Shown here: piece after piece, positions 34,524 to 44,332 of the stretch
Layout: each line of letters begins with the position of its first letter
How positions within the stretch are numbered: the stretch's first letter is position 1
Source: Meridianimarinicoccus sp044221805
GTDB taxonomy: Bacteria; Pseudomonadota; Alphaproteobacteria; Rhodobacterales; Rhodobacteraceae
Direction of reading: 5' to 3'
DNA: 64,000 nucleotides
Assembly: GCA_044221805.1 (NCBI GenBank)
Contig: JBGAOK010000003.1
Span: 14,815 to 78,814, forward strand
Notes under the pieces: generated by a model
Told to the model about the DNA's origin: nothing
The model's input: the letters and a program-made list of their open reading frames with translations, nothing else
Databases searched by the model: none
Program-made: the position numbers and the translations under genes

Positions 34524-36428
34524 CTAGCCCAGAAGCCCCAGCACCGTTCCCGCCAGCGCCGGGGCCAGCAGGGTCAGGACCTGGCGCAGCTTACCGGCGA
34601 GCGAATCGTCCAGGATCGAATGGAACGCCGCGCCGTAGATCCAGGCGTTGCAGATGATCCGGAATTTCGCCTGGTCGGCGCCGATCCAGCGGGCCAGTCG
34701 TGCATCGGCGACGATGTCCGCCTCGGTCTTCGTCGGGGACTTGATGTCGTCGGTCATATTGAGCGTCAGGCGTCCCCTGGCCGGATCGTAGGTGACGCCG
34801 TCGGCCAACGCCATGGCAAGACGTTCGGCCACGCCGGGTCTTGGATCGGCCGGCGCGTCTTCGGCCGCAACATGCGGCGCGATGCGCAGCATCGGCCAGA
34901 TATAGGCCGTCGACAGCGCGGCCGATAATCCCAGCCCAAGCAGCAGCACTGTCGCGTCAAGGCTGCGACCGAAGGCTTCGCGGAGCTTCAGGGGCGCGGG
35001 GGCGCCGTCCGCCAGGGTCAGCCCCGATTCGAGAACATCAAATCCCAGGCTCATGACCACCAGCGTCACCACCATCAGGACGGCCAGCGTCACGGTCAGG
35101 GCGCGAATCAGCGCTTGGATGTCCCGTGGTCCCAGCGACAGGCGGACCGGTGCGCCGGTCGCGGTCGCGCTGCCCGCAAGCTCGGTCCTGACCAGGAAAC
35201 GCATGTCGGTCCAGACCTTATCTGGCTTCCTGGCCTCGGGCTGGTTGCGGGTCAGGATGTCGTACCTTGCCGCAAAGGCTTCCGCGGCATCCGCATCTGG
35301 ATAGTTGCGGGCGAAGGTCAGGGTGCCGAAAAGGGTGACCGCGGTAGCGGCCACGATGACCCCGGCCAGGGCGGCGGCGGTGACCAGAATCACCGGCGCC
35401 GAAAGCCCCTGCGCGGTCAGGACATCCGGAAGCGCCGGCTGGCCGGGCAGGCGAAGGCTGTCAAGCAGTTCGGCGGCGATCGTCCCACCCAACACCAGCG
35501 CCAGAGCCGCCAGCGGCGCCAATGCCTGTTCCCGCAAGATCCGCATGCCACGGTCGAGAACGGCCAGCATGCCAAGGCCGGCCAGAGCCGCGAGCCCTGC
35601 CGCCACCGCTGCTGGCTCGACCTGCACCACGGTGGCAAGCCAGGTGGCCCCGGCGTGCACCCAACCGGCGCCGGTGAGCCTGTCGACCATTCCCGCAATT
35701 GCCAGAACCGTTCCGGCCAGCACCCAGCCGCCGGCCGCATCTTGCCGGAACAGACCGATCCCCCCGCGCACGGCGTCAAGCATCAAGGCCACAGCGACGA
35801 GACCGAGTCCGATCCGCAGGCACAGGCCGAGAACCGGGTTGGCAGCGGTCTGCCCTGCCCAGCTGGCGGCCCCGAAGACAAGGACGAAGAAGACCGCAAC
35901 CAGCAGGCCAAAGGACAGGCGAAACCGGACTTGGCGTTCCGACGGAAGGTCGGGCGGCTTCGGAAACTGGGTGTTCTCCAGAATGATGTCCCAATGCTGT
36001 CGGACGATCCTCACCTGTGCGAACAGGATGGAAACGGCGAGCACGACAAGGACAGTCAGGGCAGCGAGGAACCGCACGCGCAGCGGATAGACATCCTGAG
36101 CCGCCAGTCCTGGGGCAATCTTCGCCGAGGTCCTTGCGGCATCCGCGGTCTCCTGCTGCCGGAAGAGGTCAAACGAGAAGACCGGCGCCGTTCCGGTTTC
36201 GGTCCGGATCCGCTCGGCAAGATCGGCCAGGTCCTTGCCAGCCGGTGCAGCGGCGTGCAGGACTGCAGGCGCGGGAAACAGCCAAGTGCTGACCGGCAGG
36301 ACTGCCAGTGGCAGGATCGCGATGCCCAGAATGGACAGAAGGTGCAGGAACATGCGCCCGTCGTGCTGCCGTTCCGGCGGAATGATCAGGACACGGACAG
36401 CGTCGATCGTCTCACGGTCGATTTCCAT
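34524..36428 (-). CDS. Polytopic membrane protein of unknown function
   Basis: A 634-residue protein that I do not recognise. There are about eleven hydrophobic segments: one near residues 28-50, a roughly 65-residue soluble loop, a second at about 120-140, then a cluster between about 175 and 395, a soluble stretch of about 100 residues (RNYPDADAAEAFAARYDILTRNQ...), two more at about 470-530, a roughly 90-residue soluble region, and a final tail (LTLLAPALAGTVLGLLG). The start MEIDRETIDAVRV at 36428 has GGAGAG 8 nt upstream; the longer frame upstream is not supported. Codon use is somewhat less GC-biased than the neighbours. A small membrane peptide follows directly. Confidence 0.7.
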   Translation of the reverse strand: MEIDRETIDAVRVLIIPPERQHDGRMFLHLLSILGIAILPLAVLPVSTWLFPAPAVLHAAAPAGKDLADLAERIRTETGTAPVFSFDLFRQQETADAARTSAKIAPGLAAQDVYPLRVRFLAALTVLVVLAVSILFAQVRIVRQHWDIILENTQFPKPPDLPSERQVRFRLSFGLLVAVFFVLVFGAASWAGQTAANPVLGLCLRIGLGLVAVALMLDAVRGGIGLFRQDAAGGWVLAGTVLAIAGMVDRLTGAGWVHAGATWLATVVQVEPAAVAAGLAALAGLGMLAVLDRGMRILREQALAPLAALALVLGGTIAAELLDSLRLPGQPALPDVLTAQGLSAPVILVTAAALAGVIVAATAVTLFGTLTFARNYPDADAAEAFAARYDILTRNQPEARKPDKVWTDMRFLVRTELAGSATATGAPVRLSLGPRDIQALIRALTVTLAVLMVVTLVVMSLGFDVLESGLTLADGAPAPLKLREAFGRSLDATVLLLGLGLSAALSTAYIWPMLRIAPHVAAEDAPADPRPGVAERLAMALADGVTYDPARGRLTLNMTDDIKSPTKTEADIVADARLARWIGADQAKFRIICNAWIYGAAFHSILDDSLAGKLRQVLTLLAPALAGTVLGLLG

Positions 36429-37065
36429 GGCAATACTCTCCGCCCCGCGGCCCTTTCTCCAGTGGTAAGCTCCCGGTTTTATTGCGGCAAGGCGTTCAGT
36501 GCATCCTGACTGCGGCCAGCCGGAAGCCAGGTGAGCCGGACACACCGGGTCGTCGAACCATTTCAGTCCGCAACGCCGGCTGCGAATCCGGGGCAGTCGC
36601 CTTCGACTACCTCCTGCCGGCGCGGTTCCGGCTGCTGATGGCACGGGAAACGGTGATCCGCGCGACTTGGCGCCGGCGTGGTGCCCAGACGCTGCGGCAG
36701 GCACCCTCGGGCAGCCGGCCGCTGCGGAAAACGTTGTCGGGGTCCTCGCACGAAGGGACGCCGGCCTGGCGCCGGACCGAACCCGTGGCCGAGGATGACG
36801 CTACGTGATCTGGTCCCCGGTGATGGCCCCATGATGGTGGTGGTGGAGGCGCGGCGGGCGGGTGTCAGCCCCCCTGACAAAGCAAGAGGCCGGTCGAGCG
36901 ACCAGATGCTTGCCATCTGTCAAGGCGGCTGGCGGCTTGCCAGAGGGGCGGGGCCTGGCGCATGCTCGAGCCCATACCGGCGCCCGGCGCCGGCGGGGTC
37001 TTGACGGCGCGCATCCGCGTGGCGGACCCCGGGGCAGGACAGAACCCGAGCGGAGGACCCCGTCC
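36429..37065. other. 637-bp gap upstream of deoC
   Basis: Short open frames on both strands lack family resemblance or good start sites. A TTGACGGCG stretch near 37000 and GC-rich inverted sequence (GGCGCCCGGCGCC) near 36980 may belong to the deoC promoter region. It may be a remnant of a lost gene; nothing firm is seen. Confidence 0.45.
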
Positions 37066-38094
37066 ATGAGCGTCGAGACGCGACCCGAGTCCGGGCTGGC
37101 GGAAGCGGCCCATCCGGTGCCGGTGCGCGCGGCCGCGCCGGATCATCCGGTGCGCAACCCCGGGATGCTGCTGGCGCCCGAGATGTTCCTGGACCACGCC
37201 GTGAACCGCAGCGCCGCCGAACGCCGGGCCGCCAGCCTGACCGCCCGGCGCAGCGTCAAGAAGGCGTACCAGGCGGCCTGGCTTCTGAATGCGATCCGCT
37301 GCATCGACCTGACCACGCTGGCTGGCGACGACACCGAGGGCCGGGTGCGCCGGCTTTGCGCCAAGGCGCGCCAGCCGGTGGCGCCGGCGATCCTCGCGGG
37401 GCTCGGACTCGAGGGTCTGCGCCTGACCACCGGGGCGGTCTGCGTCTATCCGACCATGGTCGGCCATGCGGTGCGCGCGCTGGAAGGCTCGGGCGTGCCG
37501 GTTGCCTCGGTCGCCACCGGGTTCCCGGCCGGGCTGATGCCGCTGGACCTGCGGCTGGCCGAGATCCGGTATGCGGTGGCCGAGGGCGCCGACGAGATCG
37601 ACATCGTCATCACCCGCGAACACGTCCTGAAACAGGACTGGGCCGCGCTTTACGACGAGATCGCGGCGATGCGGGCGGCCTGCGGCCCGGCGCATCTGAA
37701 GGCGATCCTCGCCACCGGCGACCTGAAGACCTTACGGAACGTCTATGCGGCCTCGATGGTGGCGATGCAGGCGGGGGCGGACTTCATCAAGACCTCGACC
37801 GGGAAGGAGGCGGTGAACGCCACGCTGCCGGTCTCGCTGGTGATGGTCCGCGCGCTCAGGGACTATGGCGACGCCACCGGCTTCCGGATCGGCTTCAAGC
37901 CGGCGGGCGGCATGAAGTCGGCCAAGGACGCGATCGCCTGGCAGATCCTGATGAAGGAGGAGATGGGCCGCGACTGGCTCCGGCCGGAGCTGTTCCGGCT
38001 TGGCGCCTCGTCGATGCTGGGGGACATCGACCGGCAGCTGGAACACCACGTCACCGGGCGCTATGCCGCCTCGCACCGCCATGCCATGGCCTGA
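37066..38094 (+). CDS. deoC: Deoxyribose-phosphate aldolase
   Basis: A 342-residue class I aldolase that splits 2-deoxyribose 5-phosphate into glyceraldehyde 3-phosphate and acetaldehyde. Signature parts are CIDLTTLAGDD, ASVATGFPAG, the catalytic-site stretch EIDIVITREHVL, LKAILATGDLKT, the Schiff-base lysine in ADFIKTSTGKEAVNAT, and GFKPAGGMKSAKDAI. It is longer than E. coli DeoC, like the long eukaryote/alphaproteobacterial form. CGGAGGAC lies upstream. The aldehyde dehydrogenase gene starts 8 bp after its stop, which fits acetaldehyde removal. Confidence 0.95.
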   Translation: MSVETRPESGLAEAAHPVPVRAAAPDHPVRNPGMLLAPEMFLDHAVNRSAAERRAASLTARRSVKKAYQAAWLLNAIRCIDLTTLAGDDTEGRVRRLCAKARQPVAPAILAGLGLEGLRLTTGAVCVYPTMVGHAVRALEGSGVPVASVATGFPAGLMPLDLRLAEIRYAVAEGADEIDIVITREHVLKQDWAALYDEIAAMRAACGPAHLKAILATGDLKTLRNVYAASMVAMQAGADFIKTSTGKEAVNATLPVSLVMVRALRDYGDATGFRIGFKPAGGMKSAKDAIAWQILMKEEMGRDWLRPELFRLGASSMLGDIDRQLEHHVTGRYAASHRHAMA

Positions 38095-38102
38095 GGGTTC
38101 AC

Positions 38103-40459
38103 ATGAACACTATCGCGGAAATCCTTGATACCATGGACTATGGCCCGGCGCCGGAAGATGCGGGGATCGTCACGGCCTGGCTGGCCGACAACCCGGTCCT
38201 GGGCCATTTCATCGACGGTTCCTTCACCCCGCCGGGCGAGACCTTCGCGGTGACCAACCCGGCCACCGGCGCGGCTCTGGCCCAGGTGACGCAAGGGACA
38301 GAGGCCGATGTGGACCGCGCCGTGAAGGCGGCCCGGGCCGCCCAGCCGAAATGGGCCGGGCTGTCGGGCCATGACCGGGCGCGCCACCTCTATGCGCTGG
38401 CCCGTCACCTGCAGCAGCACGCCCGCTTCCTTGCGGTGCTGGAAAGCCTCGACAACGGCAAGCCGATCCGGGAAAGCCGCGACATCGATGTGCCGCTGGC
38501 GATCCGGCATTTTTATCACCATGCCGGCTGGGCCGAATTGGTCGAGGACGAGTTTCCCGGCCTGAAACCCCATGGCGTCGCCGGACAGATCGTGCCGTGG
38601 AACTTCCCGCTGCTGATGCTGGCCTGGAAGGTCGCGCCGGCGCTGGCGGCCGGCAATACCGTGGTGCTGAAGCCGGCGGAGTATACGCCCCTGACCGCGC
38701 TGGCCTTCGCCCGGATCGCCGCCGAATGCGGCCTGCCGCGGGGCGTGTTGAACATCGTCACCGGCGATGGGGCGACCGGGGCGGCGCTGGTGGCGCATCC
38801 CGGCATCGACAAGTTGGCCTTCACCGGCTCGACCGAGGTCGGCCGGCTGATCCGCCGCCAGACCGCCGGCAGCGGCAAGGCCCTGACGCTGGAACTGGGC
38901 GGCAAGTCGCCCTTCGTGGTCTTCGCCGATGCCGATCTCGACGCCGCGGTCGAAGGCGTGGTGGACGCGATCTGGTTCAACCAGGGCCAGGTCTGCTGCG
39001 GCGGCTCGCGGATTCTGGTGGCCGAGGCGGTGGCGCCGCGCTTCGAATCCCTGCTGACCCGGCGCATGGCGACGCTCCGGGTGGGCGATCCGCTGGACAA
39101 GTCGACCGACGTGGGCGCGATCGTGCACCCGGTGCAACTGGCCCGGATCGAGGGACTGGTGGCGCAGGGCGTGGCCGAGGGCGCCAGCCTGTATCAGGTC
39201 GCGGCCCCCGCGGGCTGCTTCTTCCCGCCGACGCTGGCCATGGGGGTGGAACCGGCCTCGATCCTCTCGAGCGAGGAAATTTTCGGCCCCGTGGCCACCC
39301 TGACCAGCTTCCGCACCCCGGACGAGGCGGTGGCGCTGGCCAACAACACCCGCTACGGCCTTGCCGCCTCGATCTGGTCCGAGAACCTGAACCTCGCCCT
39401 CGACGTGGCGGCGCAGGTGAAGGCGGGGGTGGTCTGGATCAACGCCACCAATGTCTTCGACGCCGCCGCCGGTTTCGGCGGCTATCGCGAGTCGGGCTTC
39501 GGCCGGGAAGGCGGGCGAGAGGGCATGCGGGCCTATCTCACCGGCGGAAAGCCCGCCGCCAAGAAGGCCGAGCCGCCGCTTGCCGCGCTCGACAGCGCGC
39601 CGGGACCGGGCGCCGCGCCCGCCGCGATCGACCGCACCGCCAAGCTGTTCATCGGCGGCAAGCAGGTCCGGCCCGACAGCGGCTATGCCTATGCGGTCGC
39701 CGGGCCGAAGGGCCGCGGCGCGCTGGCCGGGCTTGGCAACCGAAGGACATCCGCAACGCGGTCGAGGCGGCGGTGAAGGCGGCCGAGGGCGGCTAGCAGC
39801 GCTACCGCGCCAACCGGGCGTGCGTTTAATACCTGGGCGAGAACCTTTCAGCCCGGGCCGAGGAATTCTCGGCCCGCCTCGCCGGGTTCGGCGCCCGGCC
39901 CGGCGCCGCAAGGGCCGAGGTGGAAACCGCCATCCGCCGCTGCTTCTGGTATGCCGCCCAGGCCGACAAGTACGACGGCGCGGTGCGCGCCACGAAATCC
40001 GCCCATGTCACCCTCGCCATGCCCGAGGCGCTTGGGGTGATCGGCATCGCCTGTCCGGCGGCCAATCCGCTGCTGGGCTTCGTCTCGACCGTGCTGCCGG
40101 CGATCGCCATGGGCAATGCGGTGGTCGCGGTGCCCTCGCAGCCGCACCCGCTGGCGGCGACCGACCTCTATCAGGTGATCGAGACCTCGGACGTGCCGGC
40201 CGGCCTGGTCAACATCGTCACCGGGGTGCGGGACGAGCTGGCGCAGACGCTGGCTCGGCACGACGAGGTGGCGGGGATGTGGTATTTCGGCGCGGCCGAG
40301 GGCTGCGCCATGGTCGAGGCCGAAAGCGCCGGCAACCTGAAACAGACCTGGGTCGAGGAGGCCGCCGCCCGGGACTGGGCCGGGGCGGCCGGGCAGGGGC
40401 GGGACTTCCTGGACCGGGCCACCCAGATCAAGACGATCTGGGTGCCCTACGGCGAATAG
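38103..40459 (+). pseudogene. Two-domain aldehyde dehydrogenase, disrupted
   Basis: This would be a product of about 785 residues with two ALDH units, oxidising an aldehyde, probably acetaldehyde from DeoC. The first unit is complete: GQIVPWNFPLLMLAWK, FTGSTEVGRLI, Glu264 in LELGGKSPF, catalytic Cys in NQGQVCCGGSR (298/299), and EEIFGPVATL. In the linker into the second unit the frame breaks at about 39742 (one base missing, so that frame ends at 39776), and the continuing frame has TAG at 39794 and TAA at 39827. It is then open to 40459, with good similarity (LAMPEALGVIGIACPAANPLLGF through DRATQIKTIWVPYGE). The first 558 codons could still yield an active single-unit enzyme. Sequencing error is the alternative, but three lesions make it less likely. 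Confidence 0.85.
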
Positions 40460-40471
40460 CCCGCGGCGGTC

Positions 40472-43400
40472 TCAGGCCGAGGCCGCCAGCAGCTTGGCGT
40501 TGCCCCCCGCGGCGGTGGTGTCGATGCAGAGGTGGCGTTCGACCACATAGCGTTCGGGCGCGATGCTGCGGGTCTCCAGCGGTACGATCGGCCCGTCGCG
40601 CCCGGCCAGTGCCAGCCGGATCGCCCGGGTCCAGTCGCTGTCGCCGGCTGCGGCCACAGCGGCGATGCCGGTCAGCGATGCGACCGTCTCGGGGCTGACC
40701 ACGCCGTCGAAGTCGATCACCGGCACCCCGGCCTCGGGCAGCCCGTCGGCGGCCGCCGTGGCGCCGGGCGCCGCAATCAGGGCCGGGCAGCCGGCACCCA
40801 GCGCCTGCACCGCCTGGGCCACCGCGATCTCGGCCGAGGGCCCGAGGCACAGCACCGGCCCGCGCGGATGGAAGCTCAGCCGGTTGCTCTCGCCGGTCGG
40901 CCCGGGCAAAGTCTGCGCGGTCTGGTCGAAGGCGGCGGTCTCGGTCAGCGCCTTGCGGATCACGCCGCCGCGCCCCGCCAACGCGCTGCGCAGCACCGCC
41001 ACCCGGTCGGGCCGCGCCGCCCAGTTGCGGGCGTCGAGCCCGTTCAGCGCCGCCTGCAGGGTCGCGGCCGCCAGCGCCGGGCCCTCGGGCGCGGGATGGA
41101 CCTCGGCCGGGGCGGTCTGGCGGAACCGGGTCAGGTAGAGCGGCCCGCCCGCCTTGGGCCCGGTCCCCGACAGGCCCTCGCCGCCGAAGGGCTGGCTGCC
41201 GACGATGGCGCCGATCTGGTTGCGGTTCACATAGACGTTGCCCACATGCAGCCGGTCCACCACCTGCTGCACCCGGTCGTCGATCCGGGTGTGCAGCCCG
41301 AAGGTCAGGCCATAGCCGCGGGCGTTGATCGCATCGACCACCCGGTCCAGGTCGCGGGCGCGGAAGCTGGCCACATGCAGGACGGGGCCGAAGATCTCGC
41401 GCTCCAGATCGCCGATGCCGCCCACGCCGACGATCGCCGGGGCCGCGAAGCTGCCCCCCGCCGGGACCGGCAGGGATTTCAGCAGCCGCCCCTCGGCCTC
41501 GGCCCGGGCCAGATGGCCGGTGACGATGCCCTGCGCCTCGGCATCGATCAGCGGCCCGACATCGGTCTCGCCGATCCAGGGATCGCCCAGGTTCAGGGTC
41601 TCCATCGCGCCCTTGAGCATCTCGAGGATGCGCGCGCGCGCCTCCTCCTGCACATAGAGCATCCGCAGCGCCGAACAGCGCTGGCCGGCCGACTGGAAGG
41701 ACGAGGCGAGGATGTCGCGCACCGCCTGTTCCGGCAGTGCGGTCGAATCCACGATCATCGCGTTCAGCCCGCCGGTTTCCGCGATCAGCACCGCGTCCGG
41801 GCCGGCCCCGCGCGCCAGTGCCCGGTGGATGATCTGCGCCACCTCGGTCGAACCGGTGAAGCAGACCCCGGCGATGCGCGGGTCGGCGGTCAGCGGGCCG
41901 CCCACGGTCGGGCCGTCGCCGGGCAGCAGTTGCAGCGCCGCCGGGGGCAGCCCCGCCTCGCGCATCAGCGCCACGGCCCGGGCGGCGATCAGCGGGGTCT
42001 GTTCGGCCGGCTTGGCCAGCACGGCATTCCCCGCCGCAAGCGCCGCCGCCACCTGCCCGGTGAAGATCGCCAGCGGGAAGTTCCACGGGCTGATGCAGAC
42101 GAAGATGCCCCGGGCGCAGCCCGGATCCTCGTCCTCCAGCCGCTCGGCCTCGGCCGCGTAATAGCGCAGGAAGTCCACCGCCTCGCGCACCTCGGCGATG
42201 GCGTCGGGCAGGGTCTTGCCGGCCTCGCGGGTGGCCAGCGCGGTCAGTTCGGGGGTGTTCGCCTCGTAAAGGTCGGCGGCCCGGCGCAGGACGCCGGCGC
42301 GCTCGGCCACCGGGCGGGCAGACCAGTCGCGAAACCCTTCGCCGGCGGCATCGAGTGCAGCGGTGACCTCGGCGGGCGTGGCCTCCCAGACTCGGCCCAC
42401 CACGCGGCCGTGGTCGGCGGGCGAGCGGATCTCGCGCGGGCTGCCCTGCGGCGCGGGGTTGCCCGCCAGCAACGGGGCCGCCTCCCAGGTGGTTTCGGCG
42501 AAGGCGGCGCGGGCGGCGAGCAGCGGTTCGACCGAGGCCGGCTCGTTCACCCGGTAGCCGCGCGAATTCGGTCGGGACGGCGCGAACAGGTTGCCGGGCA
42601 GGGTGATCGCCGGATTGGCGATGGCGTTGCCAAGCGCCTCCATCGCCGCCACCGGGTCGCGGCAGATCTCGGCCGCGGGGATCGCCTCGTCGACGATCTG
42701 GTTCACGAAGGACGAGTTCGCCCCGTTCTCCAGCAGCCGGCGCACCAGATAGGCCAGCAGATCCCGGTGCGCGCCCACCGGCGCATAGATCCGGCAGCCG
42801 GTGCCGTTGACCTTGCGCACGATTTCGTGGAGGGATTCGCCCATGCCGTGCAGGCGCTGGAATTCGAAGCTGGCCCGGTCGGGCCCGGCCATGGCCAGCA
42901 CCGCGGCCACGGTATGGGCGTTGTGGGTGGCGAATTGCGGATAGATCCGGTCGCGCCGAGCCAGCAGCATCCGGGCGCAGGCCATGTAGCTGACATCGGT
43001 GTTCACCTTGCGGGTGAAAACCGGGAAGGCCGGCACGCCCAGTTCCTGCGAGAGCTTCACCTCGGTATCCCAGTAGGCGCCCTTCACCAGCCGGACCATG
43101 ATCCGCCGGTCGTGCTGCGCGGCAAGGTCGTGCAGCCACTCGATCACCGGGGCGGCCCGGCGGCCATAGGCCTGCACCACGATGCCGAGCCCGTCCCAGC
43201 CCTTCAGGCCCGGATCGGCGATCAGCGCCGCGATCACGTCCAGCGACAAATCGAGCCGGTCCTGTTCCTCGGCGTCGATGTTGAAGCCGATTCCGGCCGC
43301 CGCCGCCTGCCGCGCCAGCCCCAGAGCGCGCGGCACCAGTTCGGCCATCACCGCGGCGCGGTGGGTGTATTCATATCGCGGATGCAGCGCCGACAGCTTG

Positions 43401-44137
43401 ACCGAGATGCCCGGGCTGGTGCGCACGTCGCCCTTCGCCTTCGCCGCGATCGCGGTGATCGCCGCGGCATAGGCCTCGGTGTAGCGGATCGCGTCGGCTT
43501 CGGTGCGGGCCGCCTCGCCCAGCATGTCGTAGGAATAGGTATAGCCCTCGGCCTCGCGGTCGCGCGCCGTCTTCATCGCCGCCGCGATGGTCTCGCCCAG
43601 CACGAACTGGCGGCCGAGCAGCTTCATCGCCTGTCCGACCGCGGTGCGGACCACCGGCTCGCCGGCGCGGCGGACCAGCGCCCGGATCGCCGCGGCGGGG
43701 CGGCGCGGGTCATCGTCCAGCACCTTGCCGGTCAGCATCAAGGCCCAGGTCGAGGCATTGACCAAGGGCGACGAGGACCGGCCCAGATGCGCGCCCCAGT
43801 CCGAGGCGTCGATCTTGTCGTGGATCAGGTCGTCGATGGTCTCGGCGTCCGGCACCCTCAGCAGCGCCTCGGCCAGGCACATCAGGCCGACGCCCTCGGC
43901 GGTCGACAGCCCATATTCGGCCAGGAAGGCCTCCATCATCGTGGGCGAGGTCTCGCGCCGGACGCGCTCGACAAAGCCGGCGCCGGTGGCCGAGATCGCC
44001 GCCCGCTCTTCGGCGGACAGCCCGATGCGGCCGGCGAGGTCGCGCAGCACCTCGGCCTCGTCGGCGCCCTGTCGGGCACGGATTGCGGCGCGGCGGTCTT
44101 CAAGCGTGATCCGGTTCAGGGTCGTCGTGTCCTGCAT
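40472..44137 (-). CDS. putA: Bifunctional proline dehydrogenase / P5C dehydrogenase
   Basis: A 1221-residue PutA that oxidises proline to glutamate at the membrane with FAD then NAD. The N-terminal half is the PRODH barrel (RIMVRLVKGAYWDTEVK; ATHNAHTVAAVL; VGAHRDLLAYLVRRLLENGAN). From about residue 560 comes the P5C dehydrogenase (CISPWNFPLAIFTGQ; GVCFTGSTEVAQII; catalytic cysteine in SAGQRCSALRMLYV; EREIFGPVLHV). A C-terminal ALDH-like extension of about 200 residues follows, as in long PutAs. There is no N-terminal ribbon-helix-helix domain, so it is not a self-repressor. A regulator gene is not adjacent. Confidence 0.96.
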   Translation of the reverse strand: MQDTTTLNRITLEDRRAAIRARQGADEAEVLRDLAGRIGLSAEERAAISATGAGFVERVRRETSPTMMEAFLAEYGLSTAEGVGLMCLAEALLRVPDAETIDDLIHDKIDASDWGAHLGRSSSPLVNASTWALMLTGKVLDDDPRRPAAAIRALVRRAGEPVVRTAVGQAMKLLGRQFVLGETIAAAMKTARDREAEGYTYSYDMLGEAARTEADAIRYTEAYAAAITAIAAKAKGDVRTSPGISVKLSALHPRYEYTHRAAVMAELVPRALGLARQAAAAGIGFNIDAEEQDRLDLSLDVIAALIADPGLKGWDGLGIVVQAYGRRAAPVIEWLHDLAAQHDRRIMVRLVKGAYWDTEVKLSQELGVPAFPVFTRKVNTDVSYMACARMLLARRDRIYPQFATHNAHTVAAVLAMAGPDRASFEFQRLHGMGESLHEIVRKVNGTGCRIYAPVGAHRDLLAYLVRRLLENGANSSFVNQIVDEAIPAAEICRDPVAAMEALGNAIANPAITLPGNLFAPSRPNSRGYRVNEPASVEPLLAARAAFAETTWEAAPLLAGNPAPQGSPREIRSPADHGRVVGRVWEATPAEVTAALDAAGEGFRDWSARPVAERAGVLRRAADLYEANTPELTALATREAGKTLPDAIAEVREAVDFLRYYAAEAERLEDEDPGCARGIFVCISPWNFPLAIFTGQVAAALAAGNAVLAKPAEQTPLIAARAVALMREAGLPPAALQLLPGDGPTVGGPLTADPRIAGVCFTGSTEVAQIIHRALARGAGPDAVLIAETGGLNAMIVDSTALPEQAVRDILASSFQSAGQRCSALRMLYVQEEARARILEMLKGAMETLNLGDPWIGETDVGPLIDAEAQGIVTGHLARAEAEGRLLKSLPVPAGGSFAAPAIVGVGGIGDLEREIFGPVLHVASFRARDLDRVVDAINARGYGLTFGLHTRIDDRVQQVVDRLHVGNVYVNRNQIGAIVGSQPFGGEGLSGTGPKAGGPLYLTRFRQTAPAEVHPAPEGPALAAATLQAALNGLDARNWAARPDRVAVLRSALAGRGGVIRKALTETAAFDQTAQTLPGPTGESNRLSFHPRGPVLCLGPSAEIAVAQAVQALGAGCPALIAAPGATAAADGLPEAGVPVIDFDGVVSPETVASLTGIAAVAAAGDSDWTRAIRLALAGRDGPIVPLETRSIAPERYVVERHLCIDTTAAGGNAKLLAASA

Positions 44138-44332
44138 GGCTCTGCCTTCGGTGTCCTGCCGCGGCCCGGCGGGCGGCGGCCTTGCCGCGGACCCTACCGT
44201 CGGAACGGCGTTGGCGCAAACGGGTCCGGAACGGCGGCACCGGGCCGCGGAGGCGGCGACGGCGGGTGACGGCAGGGCCCCGCTCGGCTATCCTGCGCGC
44301 ACCGGGCTTCGTGCCCCGAGGAGAGACGGACC

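Noticed and set aside
36563..36916. A minus-strand frame with a phrase like TrpF (LALSGGLTPARRAS) upstream of deoC
   Set aside because: The similarity is a short phrase only; the rest is low-complexity and no start or ribosome site supports it.
40532..44269. A 1245-codon open frame on the plus strand opposite putA
   Set aside because: High-GC codon bias creates long antisense frames; the translation is Arg/Gly/His-rich with no domain, while putA on the other strand has complete motifs.
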